From NCBI GenBank assembly GCA_026874595.1, contig CM049308.1, positions 14,527,501 to 14,591,500 of the forward strand: a stretch of DNA of 64,000 nt, read 5' to 3'. The first letter of the stretch is position 1. Each line of letters opens with the position of its first letter. Source of the stretch: Sipunculus nudus (taxonomy: Eukaryota > Annelida > Sipuncula > Golfingiida > Sipunculidae). Position numbers and translations under genes: made by a program. Below, in pieces: positions 1-11,927 of this stretch. Under the pieces are notes generated by a model, which saw only the letters and a program-made list of their open reading frames with translations, was not told where the DNA came from and ran no database searches.

Positions 1-753
1 CTGTCATAAATCAAGAGAGCTGTCGGGGATGTATAAGCCTGCAAAATTTTAGGCAGATATGTCAAACCACTGCCGAGATATGAGTGATTTTATCCCATGG
101 CAGACAAACAGACAGGAGCTGTGCAAAAATGACTGCAGGTGGCGCCACCAGTTTTGCTTATGATGAAGAGCTATGTGAGATCTATACACATGCAAAATTT
201 TGGCCCAATCGGTCAAACGGTTCCCGAGATATGAGCTTGGATGTCTGCAGCGTAAACGTGAATGTAGGTGGCGCCACCTGTCATAAAATCAGAAAAGCTA
301 TCCAGGATGTTTACGCATGCCGAATTTCAGATGAATTAGTCTAGTCACTGCAGAGATATGAGTGATTTTAACCCAAGGCAGACAAACAGATGGACACTGT
401 GCAAACATGGTTGCAGGTGGCGCCACCATTTTTTGTGTATGTTATAAAGCTCTCCAAGGGCTACATTTGTGCAAAAAATTTTCCTGATCGGTCAAACGGT
501 TCCCGAGATATGTGGGTTTTATGTGTGGAAACAGACGCACAAACGGATGCAGAGCGCAGAGGAAAGGTCAGAGGTCAAAACAAAATTGGGGCGCAGCAGT
601 TCACATGTGACCCAAACATAATCCCGGGTTTCGTAAAATTCCGCCCAGCGGTTATGGAGGAGTTCTCCGGACACCTACGCGGCGGCGGTGGCGGCGGCGG
701 CGGCGTGCAGCTGAAAACATAGTATCCGCAAAACTCTGTTTTGGCGGATACAA
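1..753 (+). mobile_element. Family C tandem-repeat transposon, 3' part (cut by window edge)
   Basis: This copy has the same body as the full element at 45791-47592: alternating half-units of about 140 bp, each centred on GGTGGCGCCACC or a close variant. It ends in the same tail, with a GGC-repeat stretch (about 679-704) followed by the terminal fold-back GTATCCGCAAAA-CTCTG-TTTTGGCGGATAC (722-751) and AA. The tail differs from the second copy at roughly one base in twenty by eye, so the insertions look fairly young. The 5' end is outside the window. It is non-autonomous, since no transposase-like frame is visible. Likely a Helentron-associated (HINE, 'pearl'-like) element; a plain MITE with terminal inverted repeats is the alternative. 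Confidence 0.75.
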
Positions 754-1560
754 TTATATATACCTTAATAATAATGGTAATGATAATTTTGAGTATTTCA
801 TCTAGATAACCAATAAAAGAGATAAAAAATGGCAGAATATATTAATAAAAAAGTATTACATTATTGCTGCATCTTACTTAAGGGGAAAAAAAATATAGGA
901 TATGCCTTGAAAATATTTAGGATGGCCTTTAGTATAAATGAAAAATAGAAAATAAAATTGAGATATTTTGAAAGTTATTTACACAGAAATACAAACCTTT
1001 CATTGATGATCTCAAGGTCATGAATCTTATGTTAAAATTAGTAACAGAAATAACAATATACATGTTAATTGAAGAAAGCCACACTGAGAACTGTTCTAGG
1101 CTGCTTTATTGCTCATGCAGAGAGTTTATGTTTGGCAAAAATTCTTCTGATGTAACATGTATTATCTTCAATTCTTTATATACTACTCACCAGTGTTAAG
1201 CAATGGGTATGTGATTCTACATGAAGCATGTGAACATCTCTAATCAAAATTTGCCTCTACTATGTGCAGATAATGCTTCAGTGAACTTCATGTGTGAATG
1301 TTGGATGTAGACCGGCATGCTACCTCGCCAGCCGATACATACTCCTTCAGAGACTGCAAGAATGCAAACATGGTAATTACCCCTGCCTTGGATAGGTAAC
1401 TTCCCTGGCAGAGTGACTAGCCTTGCAGTGCAGTGCATGTGCAGAATTTCCTGAATTTTGACTCATGTACTTGTATGTGTGTGTTTACATTCATATCTGA
1501 ATTTAACTGCAAACTTACTGGTAGTCTCATTTTATTAGCTCAGCTAACTGTAAGTCATCT
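754..1560. other. Non-coding stretch, no recognised feature
   Basis: AT-rich DNA between the family C element and the next repeat array. I see no exon-like segment, tandem repeat or terminal-repeat structure here. It should be intron or upstream sequence of the HIF-like gene, because exons encoding bHLH and PAS-A must lie further left. Confidence 0.5.
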
Positions 1561-1881
1561 GATGAAACACTCCATGATCAATATCATGCGAAGAATATCA
1601 TAGCAATCACTCTTTGTCCCTCGTCCGTCTCTCCTTCTGTCTGTCTGTCTGTTAACCAGACACAAATCATAAGTGCTGGACCTGGAATCTTCTAACGTGA
1701 CATCCAGAGAGGTCCATGAATGATCTCCTTGGAAACCTGAACTTAGTTCTCTGTTGCCCATAACCTCTGAGCTATGGGGCTTAGAATTACCCCCCAATAT
1801 AATGGAAAATTTGATACGAAAGCAACTAATACATTGATCCCCATGATTCTTCGCATGATATTGATCATGGAGTGTTTCATC
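1561..1881. repeat. Perfect 36 bp inverted repeat, 249 bp spacer
   Basis: Positions 1561-1596 (starting GATGAAACACTCCATGATCA) are the exact reverse complement of 1846-1881. The right arm is the start block of the tandem array, so one unit end is present in opposite orientation at the array's left edge. Confidence 0.85.
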
Positions 1882-3950
1882 AGTTTTCTGCAGACTGGTG
1901 ACACAGCCTGTATTTATTCGATTTTGTTACGATTTTTTTTCTCTATTTTCAAGACCCTTAAAGATGAGGTCATCTGTTAACAGGGCACAAACCATAACCA
2001 TGGGACCTGACATTGACATTCTGGAAGGTCCATAAAAAATCTCCATGGAAACCTGAAAATAGGTCTCTGTTACCCATATCCTCTGAGCTATGGGGCTCAG
2101 AAGTACCCCCCAGAATAATTAAAAATTTGATACAAAAGCTCCAGTATCTTAACAACTAGTGCATTGATCCCCATGATTCTTTGCATGGATATTGATCATG
2201 GAGTGTTTCATCAGTTTCTGCAGACTGATCACACCACCTGTAAATTTTTTGATTCTTTTAAACATTTTTTTTCTCACTTTTCAAGACCTTTAAAGATGTG
2301 GTCATCTGATAACAGGGCACAAATAGTAATGACTGGACCTAGAATCTTGTAATTTGACCTGCAGGGTCTTAGTTCTCTGTTACCCATAACCTCTGAGTTA
2401 TGGGGCTTCGAAGTTACCCCAAATATAAAGGAAAATTTTATACAAAAGCTGTAGTATCTAGACAACTAGTGTATTGATTGCCATGATTTTTTGCATGCAT
2501 ATTCATCATGGAGTTTTTCATCAGTTCCTTTAGACTGGTGGCGCTACCTTGACTTTTTTTTAATTTATATGCATTTTTATCTTTTTTTGAGACCTTCAAA
2601 GATGTGGTCATATGTTAACAGGGCCCAAATCGTAACCATTGGACCTTGAATCTTCTGACTTGATATTCCAGGAGGTCAAATCTCCATGGAACCCTGAAAA
2701 TAGGTCTCTGTTACCCATATCCCATATAGAATAATTAAAAATTTCACACAAAAGCTCCAGTATCTGAACAACTAATGCATTGATCACCATGATTCTTTGT
2801 GTGCATAATCATAATGCAGTGTTTCTTCAGTACCTGCAGACTGGTGGAGCTACCTGGATTTTTTAGATTTTAAGCAAGTTTTTTTTCTCTGAGGCTATTT
2901 TTGAGATCTTTAAAGATGCAGTCATCCATTAAAAGGGGACAAATCATAACCACTGAACCCAGAATCTTCTAACTTGACATACAGGGAGGTCTATGAGAAA
3001 TCTCCTTGAAAACCTGAAATTAGGTCTCTGTTTCCCATTTTCTTTGAGCTCTGGGGCTTATGAATACCCCCAAGAATTATTGAAAATTTGATACCAAAGC
3101 AGGGCACAAATCATAATCATTGGACCTAGAATCTTCTAAACTTACATTCTGAGAGTTCCTCAGAAGTTCTCTTCAGACACCTGAAATTAGGTCTCTGTTA
3201 CCCATGTTCTCTGAGCGTTAGGGTTCAGAACACTGATAAATAATTAAAAGTTTGATACAAAAGGTGCAGTATCTGAACAACCAATGCATTGATCTCCATG
3301 ATTCTTTGCATGCAGTATATCGATCAAGGAGTGTTTCATCAGTTCCTGCAGACTGGTGGAAACACCTAGAATTTTTTTTTACTTTCACACTTTTTCTCTA
3401 TTTTTGAGACCTTTAAAGATGCAGTCTTCTGTGGACAGGGCACAAAGAGTAACAGTTAGTCCTAGAATCTTCTTCATTGACATCCTGAGGGAGGTCTGTG
3501 AAAAATATCCTTGGAAACCTGATTTTAGGTCCCTGTTACCCATTTTCTCTGAGCTGGGGCTTATAAGCAGCCCCCCCCCCCCAAAAAAAAAAAAAAAAAA
3601 AAATTTGATACAAAAGCAGGGCACAAGTCATAACCATAGGACCTAGAATCTTCTAACTTAAAATCCATGAGGTCCATGAAAAGTTTCCTTTGAAACGAGA
3701 TATTAGGTCTCTGTTACCCATATTTTCTGAGCTATGGGGCTTATAGGCGCCACCCAGAAATGAAAATTTGATCCCAAAGTAGGGCACAAATCATAACCAT
3801 TGGACCCAGAATCTTCTAACTTGACATCCTGAGAGTTCCTCAAAAGTTCTTCCCAGAAATCTGAAATCGGGTCACTGTGATCTATATTCTCAGAGTGTTT
3901 AGGTATGTTTGAGCACCCCAGAAATAATGCAAAATACACGTAAATTGCCA
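1561..3950 (+). repeat. Degenerate tandem array, units about 310-330 bp, with inverted head
   Basis: The block GATCATGGAGTGTTTCATCA recurs with changes near 1863, 2192, 2506, 2812 and 3322. Each copy is followed by a T-rich stretch, TTTAAAGATGxxGTCAT, CAGGGCACAAATCATAACCA, AGAATCTTCTAACTTGACAT, AGGTCTCTGTTACCCAT and a block with GAGCTATGGGGCTTA. Later units are shortened so that parts recur closer together. The array opens with a perfect 36 bp inverted repeat (1561-1596 against 1846-1881). A poly-C/poly-A tract lies at 3571-3602. Some units carry GGTGGCGCTACC-like motifs seen in other families here. Probably the body of a non-autonomous transposon whose ends I could not define. Confidence 0.75.
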
Positions 3951-4653
3951 GATTCCTCAGTAAAAGGCTGGTTAGATTGTCATCAAATTTGGTGTGCTTA
4001 GGGCTCTTGATGAACTTAAGCTACTATGCATGAACAATAATGCCACCTATACTATCATAATCAGTTGCCTGTGAAAGGACATATTGTCAACATGTCAGTC
4101 AGCTGAGTGTCATGACCCATGGGTCACTTGTTCATAAACTTAGAATGTGAAATCTGTGCCTTCAAATTTAACAGAGGTCTAATATTACACTGGATTTCTA
4201 TTGCTACGTTGAAACCAGTTGCATGTAAAATACCTGTTTTCATGATGAAACATAGGTCATAACCGAGTCAGATGTCGTACAGGAACACGAGCCTCTATTG
4301 CCATGCTTTGGTCACCCCAAGTGCAAAACAGTTGATTTCAAAATTTTTTTTACTTTTCTTTTGTAATTTGCTGTTTGTGCTAAATATCCAATACAGGTGT
4401 GTTGAAAAAATATGAAATTTGGGCCCAACATTAGTCATAGGTCACAGATTTGCTCTTGATATTTATTTTTGACCTTGACCTGAAATCCAAGGCCGTAAAC
4501 TTGATAACAGATTTCCCATTATCAGTTATTTGCTGGGGGGGGGGGGGCTCCAGTGATCTCAAGGGGATTACATATATCACGTTCAATATTTTATTTTTTC
4601 ATAAAATTTTTCAATAAAACATTAAATTTCAAACACCTGGTTTTCTCTTACAG

Positions 4654-4844
4654 TTGGTCCAGTGGTCAGGCAGGCTGAAGCTTCATGAGAACAAGGCAAA
4701 AGACCCAGGCAACTTGAAGTTGGCAGGGATTGTCGCTATTTGCCGCCTCATGCAGACATCGCCACTTATAGAGATCCGTCTGGATGGCAACATGTTCATC
4801 AGCAGACATGATCTGGACATGAAATTCACATTCTGTGACCCAAG
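4654..4844 (+). CDS. HIF-alpha-like bHLH-PAS factor, exon 1 in window (start of PAS-B)
   Basis: This exon encodes the linker before PAS-B and its first strands. It follows a pyrimidine-rich acceptor (ttttctcttacag) and ends in phase 2 at donor AG|gtcaga, giving 191 bp. The translation starts LVQWSGRLKLHENKAKD and ends with the diagnostic stretch IEIRLDGNMF-ISRHDLDMKF-TFCDPR. HIF1A and EPAS1 have IEIPLDSKTF-LSRHS(L/M)DMKF-(S/T)YCD there (recalled, not searched). SIM proteins share the EIKLxxNMF pattern, so a divergent SIM/HIF/trachealess relative is possible. The boundary CDPR|I matches the CDER|I exon boundary I recall for vertebrate HIF genes. The reading frame stays open for about 89 codons into the intron, but that part has no PAS similarity. 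The family are nuclear transcription factors that dimerise with ARNT through bHLH and PAS domains. The bHLH and PAS-A exons are not in the window. Family assignment is firm; the subfamily is inferred. Confidence 0.88.
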
Positions 4845-5222
4845 GTCAGATTATCAAATTTCAGTTTCTGATGTCTTTTTACAAGAATTGTCAGAGACAT
4901 ACAGCAGAAATTACAATACATTTTTTGCCCAATTATCCAAGATGTATTTTATGTATACCAAAATTTTTAATGAACATGTAGTAGGAACTTTACAGTTAAG
5001 ATTTTTTCATAAGCTTTTGCATGATTGTAGAATTTATACTGTCCTGCATGTTATATTGTTTACAACTCAGCAAATGTTTGCATGGGGAGTCAGCCTTCAA
5101 CAATGGCAGAATTAAAAAAAAAATAATATATCAATATATATTATATATTTTTTAATATTCAGTTTTGTAGTCCAAGATGATATTCTGAAAGATTTGCTTG
5201 GTATTTTATTGCAAATAGGTGG

Positions 5223-5235
5223 TGCCATCTAGTGG
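5223..5235 (-). promoter_or_regulatory. CTCF-consensus-like motif
   Basis: On the minus strand the sequence reads CCACTAGATGGCA, followed by CCACC. It agrees at every position with the CTCF core CCASYAGRKGGCR known from insects and vertebrates. CTCF is conserved across bilaterians with much the same motif, so binding is plausible. Sequence alone cannot show occupancy. A weaker partner lies 48 bp away in the opposite orientation. Confidence 0.35.
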
Positions 5236-5270
5236 CAGGTGAATTATCAGAGAAATAGTGTGATAATCTG

Positions 5271-5284
5271 CCAACAGATGGCAG
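5271..5284 (+). promoter_or_regulatory. Weaker CTCF-like motif
   Basis: CCAACAGATGGCAG matches the CTCF core except for A at the fourth base. It faces away from the better match at 5223-5235. Confidence 0.22.
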
Positions 5285-5954
5285 CTATAATGAAGCACAT
5301 CTTCAGAGTACACTTGTACTATTCACATGAACTTTATAATGATTCATAGACAACAGACAGGTTTGCCGAATCATGCCCCTTAAATATATCAGCTTAAGTG
5401 TTTGATAAAAAGTCTCTGGTGTTAGGAGGAGGGGACCAGTCTATGCATGGCTGAAACAGGTGGAGTACCAGCTCTTTATGCTGCTGGTATGCTTTATAAA
5501 ACCTTCCCAGGTGCAAGGGACGGCCTGACACTGGCTGTAACATCACATAGAGTAAAAATATCAGATGCCTAGGGATGCTCCCTTTTTGTTACAATTAATC
5601 AGTAATTACATACTTGGACTAACAGACACTTGCTGCAGGGGGCAAATACATCAGGATTAATTGTATGTGTAGTTTCTATGGGGATGTGGAAGTACACAGA
5701 CAAAGTAAAAAAGTTGATGCTGTAGGAATGTTTTATATTTATATATATATTTATATATATGCCAAGATAGGGGACACTACGCCTGTATGCCCAAACTTAG
5801 GCCAGAATGGGTACACTGCCACTGTATTTCATCGAGGGAAACTCAACAAACTCAACAAAAGAGTCATTATAAATATGATTTTATTTCTCATAGAAGGAAA
5901 ATGTCTAACTGAAGATAAGGTTAAGATTCAGACCTTTGATAAAGATTAATGTTG

Positions 5955-6062
5955 GACCTACTTGCCCAGTTGGGAAACTAGGAGAACACTTTTGGTTGCC
6001 CTATCACTATTATCTGTAACTTTTATTATCCCTGGGCAAGTGGTTATCTATTGATGTTTAGC
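5955..6062 (+). mobile_element. Right-hand fragment of the AGGGCT MITE family
   Basis: The blocks ACTTTTGGTTGCCCT, CCTGGGCAAGTGGTTA and the degraded end TTGATGTTTAGCC match, in order, the right part of the element at 58644-59030. The left part is absent. It directly abuts the family A element that starts near 6078. Confidence 0.5.
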
Positions 6063-6077
6063 CTTGTTTGATTGGTA

Positions 6078-8031
6078 TTTTTAGGGAACCTGTGAACTTA
6101 TGCCATGGTGCGGCTTCTTCCGTCCGCCGTTTGCATCCACCGTCCAAGGCTGGCTGTCCGCTGTCTATGGCTATAAGTCAGAAACCATTGGAGCTGGCAG
6201 CTCCAAATTACATGTTAGAATAAGTCACATGTGAAACTTGGTGCCATTGAGCTTATTATTGGGTATTAACATTAATATAGATTTTATAGAAAAAGCTTAA
6301 AAACCTTTGAAAATCTTCTTCTCTGAAACCGTCCGGCTAAATTGTCCAATATTTCACAGAAATGTTTCCTGGAACAATCTCTCTCAAGTTTGTTTAAATG
6401 GTTCCAGTTCTGTGATTTTTGACCAAGTTACAGGAAGTCTTAGTCATTTGCATGCTAAAATTACAGTCTCAGAAAAGGCTGGAGCTATCATCCTCAAATT
6501 TTATGTTAAAGTTGGTCACTTATGTCATATCTGAAATTGAGGTATTTGTAGGGCCACCTGCATTGGTCTATTTATATGGGGGTCAACGGTGCCTGAACAT
6601 ACAGAGAGCTAAGTTTGTTCAAATGGTTTCTGTTCAGTGACTTTTGGCTGAGTTATGGGAAGCTGAATATAGTCAAATGTTTAGCAGCCCATTTCTACTC
6701 AGTGGCTACAAAGATCATCTTCTCAAAAATGACTGGTTCAAATTCTTTAATCTCACACATGAATGATCCTTAGATGATGATAATTCAGATTTATTCAAAT
6801 AGTTTTGCTCCAGTGATTTTCTTAGATTTTATACAGGAAAAGTTAAAAAAGATATAAAAATTTTCCTCTCCGAAACTGTCCTGCCAAATTGTCCAATATT
6901 TCACAGAAATGATCCCTAGAAAAATCTCTTGCAAGCTTTTTTGAATGGCTCAAGTTCGATGATTTTTGGCCGAGTTACAGGAGGTTTGACTTAGTCATCT
7001 GTGCAAAAAGCCTACTAAACTTTAAATCTCAGAAACAGCTGGAGCTGTCATCACCAAATTTTATGTCAATGTTTGTCACATGAGTCATATCTGAAATTGA
7101 GGTGTTGGTGGTGCCACCTACATTGATCTGTTTTTTACAAGCAAAAATGTAAGTTTAGACTCTTCTAGCTTATACACGTTTTTTTAAGAAACTGTTAAGC
7201 TGATTGGTTTAAACTTTACAAGAATTGTTCTATGGTATTGTTCTGTCAGTTTTATAAGAATAGATTGGGTAAATGCAGCTTTAAAAAAGCAGTGTAGCCA
7301 ATTAAAAAAGGCTTTCCATTCTTGAAAACAAATTTGGCAGCATGGCAAGTTTCATCATGTCAAGTAGAGGTCAATCAGTGCACCCAGGTGCAGTCCAGAC
7401 ATCACCATGGCAACTGACCTGGCTCTGCCTGGTGTCCAGATACAGTCTAGACGTCTAGAGGTCCAGAACCTAGAACTGTGGTCAAGTTATTCTCTGTATC
7501 TATAAACAACTTTGGCAGACTGCCAACCATTTCAGATTTGCCAACAGGTCCAGTTTCAGTCTGTAAGAGCAAGTGGTAAGTTTCAGTCTGTAAGAGCCAG
7601 TGGTGCGGTTACATGTGGCACATTAGGTACCCTTGACCTTGGGGGAAAGCTGAGCCTCCATTGCCAGGATGCATGAATAGGTGTAACTCAATACCAAGGC
7701 GAAAAGAGGAACTTGTTCTAAGATCTATAGGGAAAAAAGTTAAAAACATTTTAAAATATTCTTCTCCAAAACCATGCTGCCAAATTGACCGTTTGTCTGT
7801 CCCAGTATCCCTAACTGGCAAAAATAACATATCAGAAATATCTTGACTGATTAATCCTAGTTTTAAAATGTCCTAGTCCAAAACGTGCATGTCCAAAACG
7901 TCCATTTGGCTGAAATCATAATGACTAAAGAAGAATTGCACGACATGAGAGGATCAATATTAAATTTTATAAATAAACATTCTTACTCCTAAACTTTGCA
8001 CAGGTTCGCATTAGGCCTGTAGGCCTTGTTT
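6078..8031 (+). mobile_element. Family A Helentron-like non-autonomous element, copy A1
   Basis: It starts TTTTTAGGGAACCTGTGAAC and ends CACAGGTTCGCATTAGGCCT-GTAGGCCTTGTTTT. The 5' AACCTGTG and the 3' CACAGGTT are inverted sub-terminal motifs, and AGGCCT-GT-AGGCCT just before the end is a hairpin. The body contains two diverged copies of one block (about 6313-6565 and 6863-7125) that begins with AATCTTC(T)CxGAAAC and ends with GGTGxTGCCACCT. The same block occurs in copies A2 and A3. No protein-coding capacity is visible. The layout (sub-terminal inverted repeats, internal repeats, 3' hairpin, insertion in a T-rich site) fits HINE elements; the superfamily is inferred. Confidence 0.7.
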
Positions 8032-9068
8032 TAAAAATATTTATTGTTATATACAACAAAAGTGTACATAACACAGGGATGTTTTGAATACTTGACCTAA
8101 AACCAAACATTAATTTGTATGATTACAGGGATTTTTGTCATTGATTTCTAATGGTATTGTACTGTATGTATTATAAATTTATTTCTCCTGTTATGTTAAT
8201 TTGATGGTAATCAACAGATTTCCATGTTATCTGAGGTTTTTCAAAGACATCATGTATATTAAAATCTAATATAATTGATCTTATTAATGCCAACTGGGAT
8301 AATTGCCACAGCACATATTAGTTGTACATACCATTGATTGTGAACGACATCTTGAGGGTTTGGTTACCTCATGAATATTTATATGACCCAGTGACCTACA
8401 GTAAAGAACTGAATTGAATTCGACTTGTAAAGTGTTCATCAAATATTAAGTAATTTATTTAATCCATTTGGATCAAATTTGCTGGTTTTCATTAAACCTT
8501 TATCCCATCAATTTACAATTGTATGTTTAGCATAGAGTTTTCTATTAAACTGTCCTTAATATTTCAGTATATCAGGGTAATAAGATCTGTGATTTGGATA
8601 TAATCAATTACATGGTCCATCGGTTACCATGTCTTTTGTGCAATTGTTGCTTCACTTGGTTTCGTTTAAACCCTCTGCAAAAGGAAACCTTCAATTCTAT
8701 AATTAGCTGTGGTAACATCAGTTTCTGTCTCGTTCAAGTCTCTTAATTTAGGAAAAAAAATAGTGGTAGGGGGAGGGGTATGATCTTTTAGATTGTAGAA
8801 TAATTACAGTGGAAATTGTTGCTTAAACTATATAATACCCTCCTCCTGCACGGATCAATAGGGAAGCTTCTCGATCAGAAGATTAGCTGCGGAGCTACTG
8901 TCTGTTCGTTTTTTATTTTCCCACACTAAAATCAGCTGGCTTGGTCCTGTACGTGGAGTTACATTAGGTGGAGTCAGCATTGGTTTATACCATAAATAAT
9001 CTTTATACCATAGATACACCATAGCTGCAGCTGCACCTTGTAAAATTGATAATTTATTTTGACTGCAG

Positions 9069-9175
9069 AATTGTTACTCTGATTGGTTATGAACCGGGAG
9101 AGGTGATCGGGAAAACGGCCTATCAGTTTCACAACCCAAACGATGCTCAGAAGATCCACAACTGCCATTCAAACC
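9069..9175 (+). CDS. HIF-alpha-like bHLH-PAS factor, exon 2 in window (middle of PAS-B)
   Basis: This 107 bp exon lies between acceptor tgactgcag and donor ACC|gtgagt. It accepts phase 2 from the previous exon (AG|A = Arg) and leaves in phase 1. The peptide reads IVTLIGYEPGEVIGKTAYQF then HNPNDAQKIHNCHSN. It carries the PAS-B signature GYxPxE(L/V)(L/I)GKxxYxFxxxxD, which in HIF-alpha and SIM is GYEPEELLGR or GYEPQDLIEK. The match to the family, the clean splice sites and phase compatibility with both neighbours make it a genuine exon. It is 4,224 bp downstream of the previous exon and 35.7 kb upstream of the next, both introns being full of repeats. Confidence 0.88.
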
Positions 9176-11809
9176 GTGAGTAGGTTTACGCCACTCAATG
9201 CATGTGCTTGTCCATGAGGTGCATCAGTTAAAAAAAGTAGTTCTATCCCTGTAACCCCAGCAGTACCTGGGCAGCATACCAGCCTGGGTGACAGCATGTG
9301 TGAAGAGCTGCTACAGCTGCTGAATAATATGTTTGCTGCAGGGTGTCGAAATTCTTGCCGTGTTCACCTCAGTGGCAGCACTGCTTGAAATCATTTCCCA
9401 GGCTACCTGGTATATTGACAAAATATGTCAGTAGTATTTTTCTCTGTTGTAGAGTAAATCACTCATTTGGCTTGTGACATAATAGTAAAATATACTATTT
9501 ATATATAAGTCCCCTTTTTTATGTGATATGTTCAGTTAATACACTATCAGTATCTGGTGGTATCCCACTGATTTAAGTCTGAGATGTAGTGGTCCTATTT
9601 TATTAATATCAGTTATGCACCATTCAAATTCATGTGGAATAATTGGTGAAACATATATGATTAATCCCTGTAATGTGCCACTGACTTATAATATGGTATA
9701 TGGTTTATCGCTAAAATGCACTATTATACAGGTTGTATACCAGATAATTAAGTATTTTTGATATATTGATAAAATACACCATTAATGTTCAGTTCAGTTA
9801 GTCAGTGATGTGTTATCTATGTGTACAGGAAATATGTATTTATACCCTGGGGCAGAGTGGTAGCTAAAAATAGATTCAGGTTTTATGGTGCCAGACTAAT
9901 TTTCCTCCACTGTGGAAACAGATTTTTACTGAGCCTGGTGTTGAGTCTGTACCACATATAACCACTCCTCACGGAGCCAGAGTAATAAAAGATTCAGGCC
10001 TTGGTAAGGGAATAGGTTGCTTTAATAAATGATGTTTTAGATCATTGGTGATTGAGCTACCTGGGGAGGGGAGTAAACAGTTCATTCACCTTAGTCTGTT
10101 CCTCTTTTGGGACGTCATTCTGTGAACAGTTAAATTGGGGGTGTCTGAATAACAGAACACGGTTAACTTAACCAGCTGTATTGATTAAATTGTTCTTCTT
10201 TTAGGAAAAGTGAGTTAGGGATCCTAAGGGCATATTCCTTTATTGATCGTTTGAGACTTGACTTGCTATAAAGGACTTTGTGGGAAATGATATAGATAAT
10301 TTAATTATTGAGGACTTCAGAACTTTAATTACCATGATAATCAACCATGTAGTAGCAGGAAAGAAACACAAGATTGTGGTTTTCTCTGCTATGGATTGGT
10401 GCCCTGCTTAACTTGTGCCATCTTTAGAACAACACTTGTCTAAGTTTATTTACTGTTAGTGGTTTTCGTAAGTTTACATAAAGTAATATGTAACCAGCCC
10501 GTAGCATTGACACCTGCCCAGTACCTGTGGTTATGGAGCTAACAAGGTTGACCTTATTATAATTAAGAGTCTGCTGCCACTCTCTAATTAACAGTTCTGC
10601 TAAGCTGTGTACCATAAGGGTGAAATAAATGAAAATTTGAATTAACAAAATCATAATCTGATTGAATGTCACAAAAAGTCACAAAATATGTTTTCATGTA
10701 ATAAAATACTTTTTGGTAATGGAAACTAATGAAAAATAAGTCTCTAAATCAAATAATTTTAAGGTGTCACTTGAGTGGAAAGCTTTACTGTTGAGCATTT
10801 CCAGGGCTCAAATTAAATTTAGGCAAATAAAAATCTGGTTAATAATTGTGTTTAATTCTGAATGACAGTGTTTGTCAAAATATGAATCAAAATAAGACAT
10901 AACATTCTTGATATTTTTATGGCAGATTCTTAAATATCAATGACAACATACAGTGTGCAACATAAAATGCCTGGAAATGGTAAAGGTCAAATTTATGAAC
11001 AAAATTTTATTTTGAAAATTTGATGAGAAAGAATAATTTCAAGTGCTGGCTTTGATACAATGCAGATTTCATTTTGCAACATGCTTCCTAGAAAATGCTA
11101 CATAAAAGCAAGAAGACAGAATAGGTCATATCTTAAGTGGATTTATGAAGAATATTAATCGTAAACCTGTGAAACATTTATTCAACATTAATTAAAATCC
11201 AATAAATTCCTTTTCCAATATCTTGATAGGGATGCAAAACACAACCCTTGGGCTTAATTGAATCTAGATCACTGCATTTCACAAAGTGCTGGGTTAATAG
11301 CTAACAACCCCCTGTGGATAGAAAATGGAACTACACACAATACATGAAAAGAATTGTATCAAAGTTCTAATTATAAAACTAAAAGAAGCATCTCATGTAT
11401 TGTACTTTACATTTAATTGCTCACAAATATAAATGAGAACTTAATGAGGAATACCAAAAAGAATACTAAAACATTAATGCATAATAAAAACTAGCTGAAT
11501 GCATGTTGTCAAACTAAATGAACAGTGTCAGTATGTCATATATATTGCTTATGAGAAAAGGAATATTAATGGAGAAATATAATCATAAATTGGATAAAGA
11601 TAGAAAAAAAACACTTTAATGAAATTAAAACTAACAAAGCAATTATTCTGTTATGGTAAAGTCTGCTGTATTTAATCAATTTGTGAAAAAAAGTAATTCT
11701 GTTTAACTGAAAGATCATCATTACAGTCAACCAAGGGTCTTCAATTTTGCTTAATGCCACATCAAGTCCAGCACATTTATTGATATTCAATGTTTGGATG
11801 ATTGCTTAG

Positions 11810-11927
<118 letters not shown>

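Larger units (their letters stand above)
4845..9068 (+). other. Intron A of the HIF-like gene (4.2 kb)
   Basis: Bounded by gtcaga and tgcag. It holds two CTCF-like motifs (5.2-5.3 kb), a short TA-rich microsatellite near 5735-5760, the right part of a MITE (about 5955-6060) and a family A element (6078-8031). No extra exon-like segment was seen. The remainder is unassigned AT-rich DNA. Confidence 0.7.

Noticed and set aside
390-722. ORF ending in a polyglycine run, also present in the second family C copy (47352-47561)
   Set aside because: The frame is shared because the two transposon tails are recent copies. The differences I counted by eye in the shared part are about equally synonymous and amino-acid changing, so there is no sign of selection for protein. 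The glycines come from the GGC run.
4845-5115. Extension of the first PAS exon frame for about 89 codons
   Set aside because: PAS-B continues in the next exon at 9069 with matching phase and good splice sites, and the extension has no PAS similarity. An intron-retained isoform cannot be excluded but has no support.
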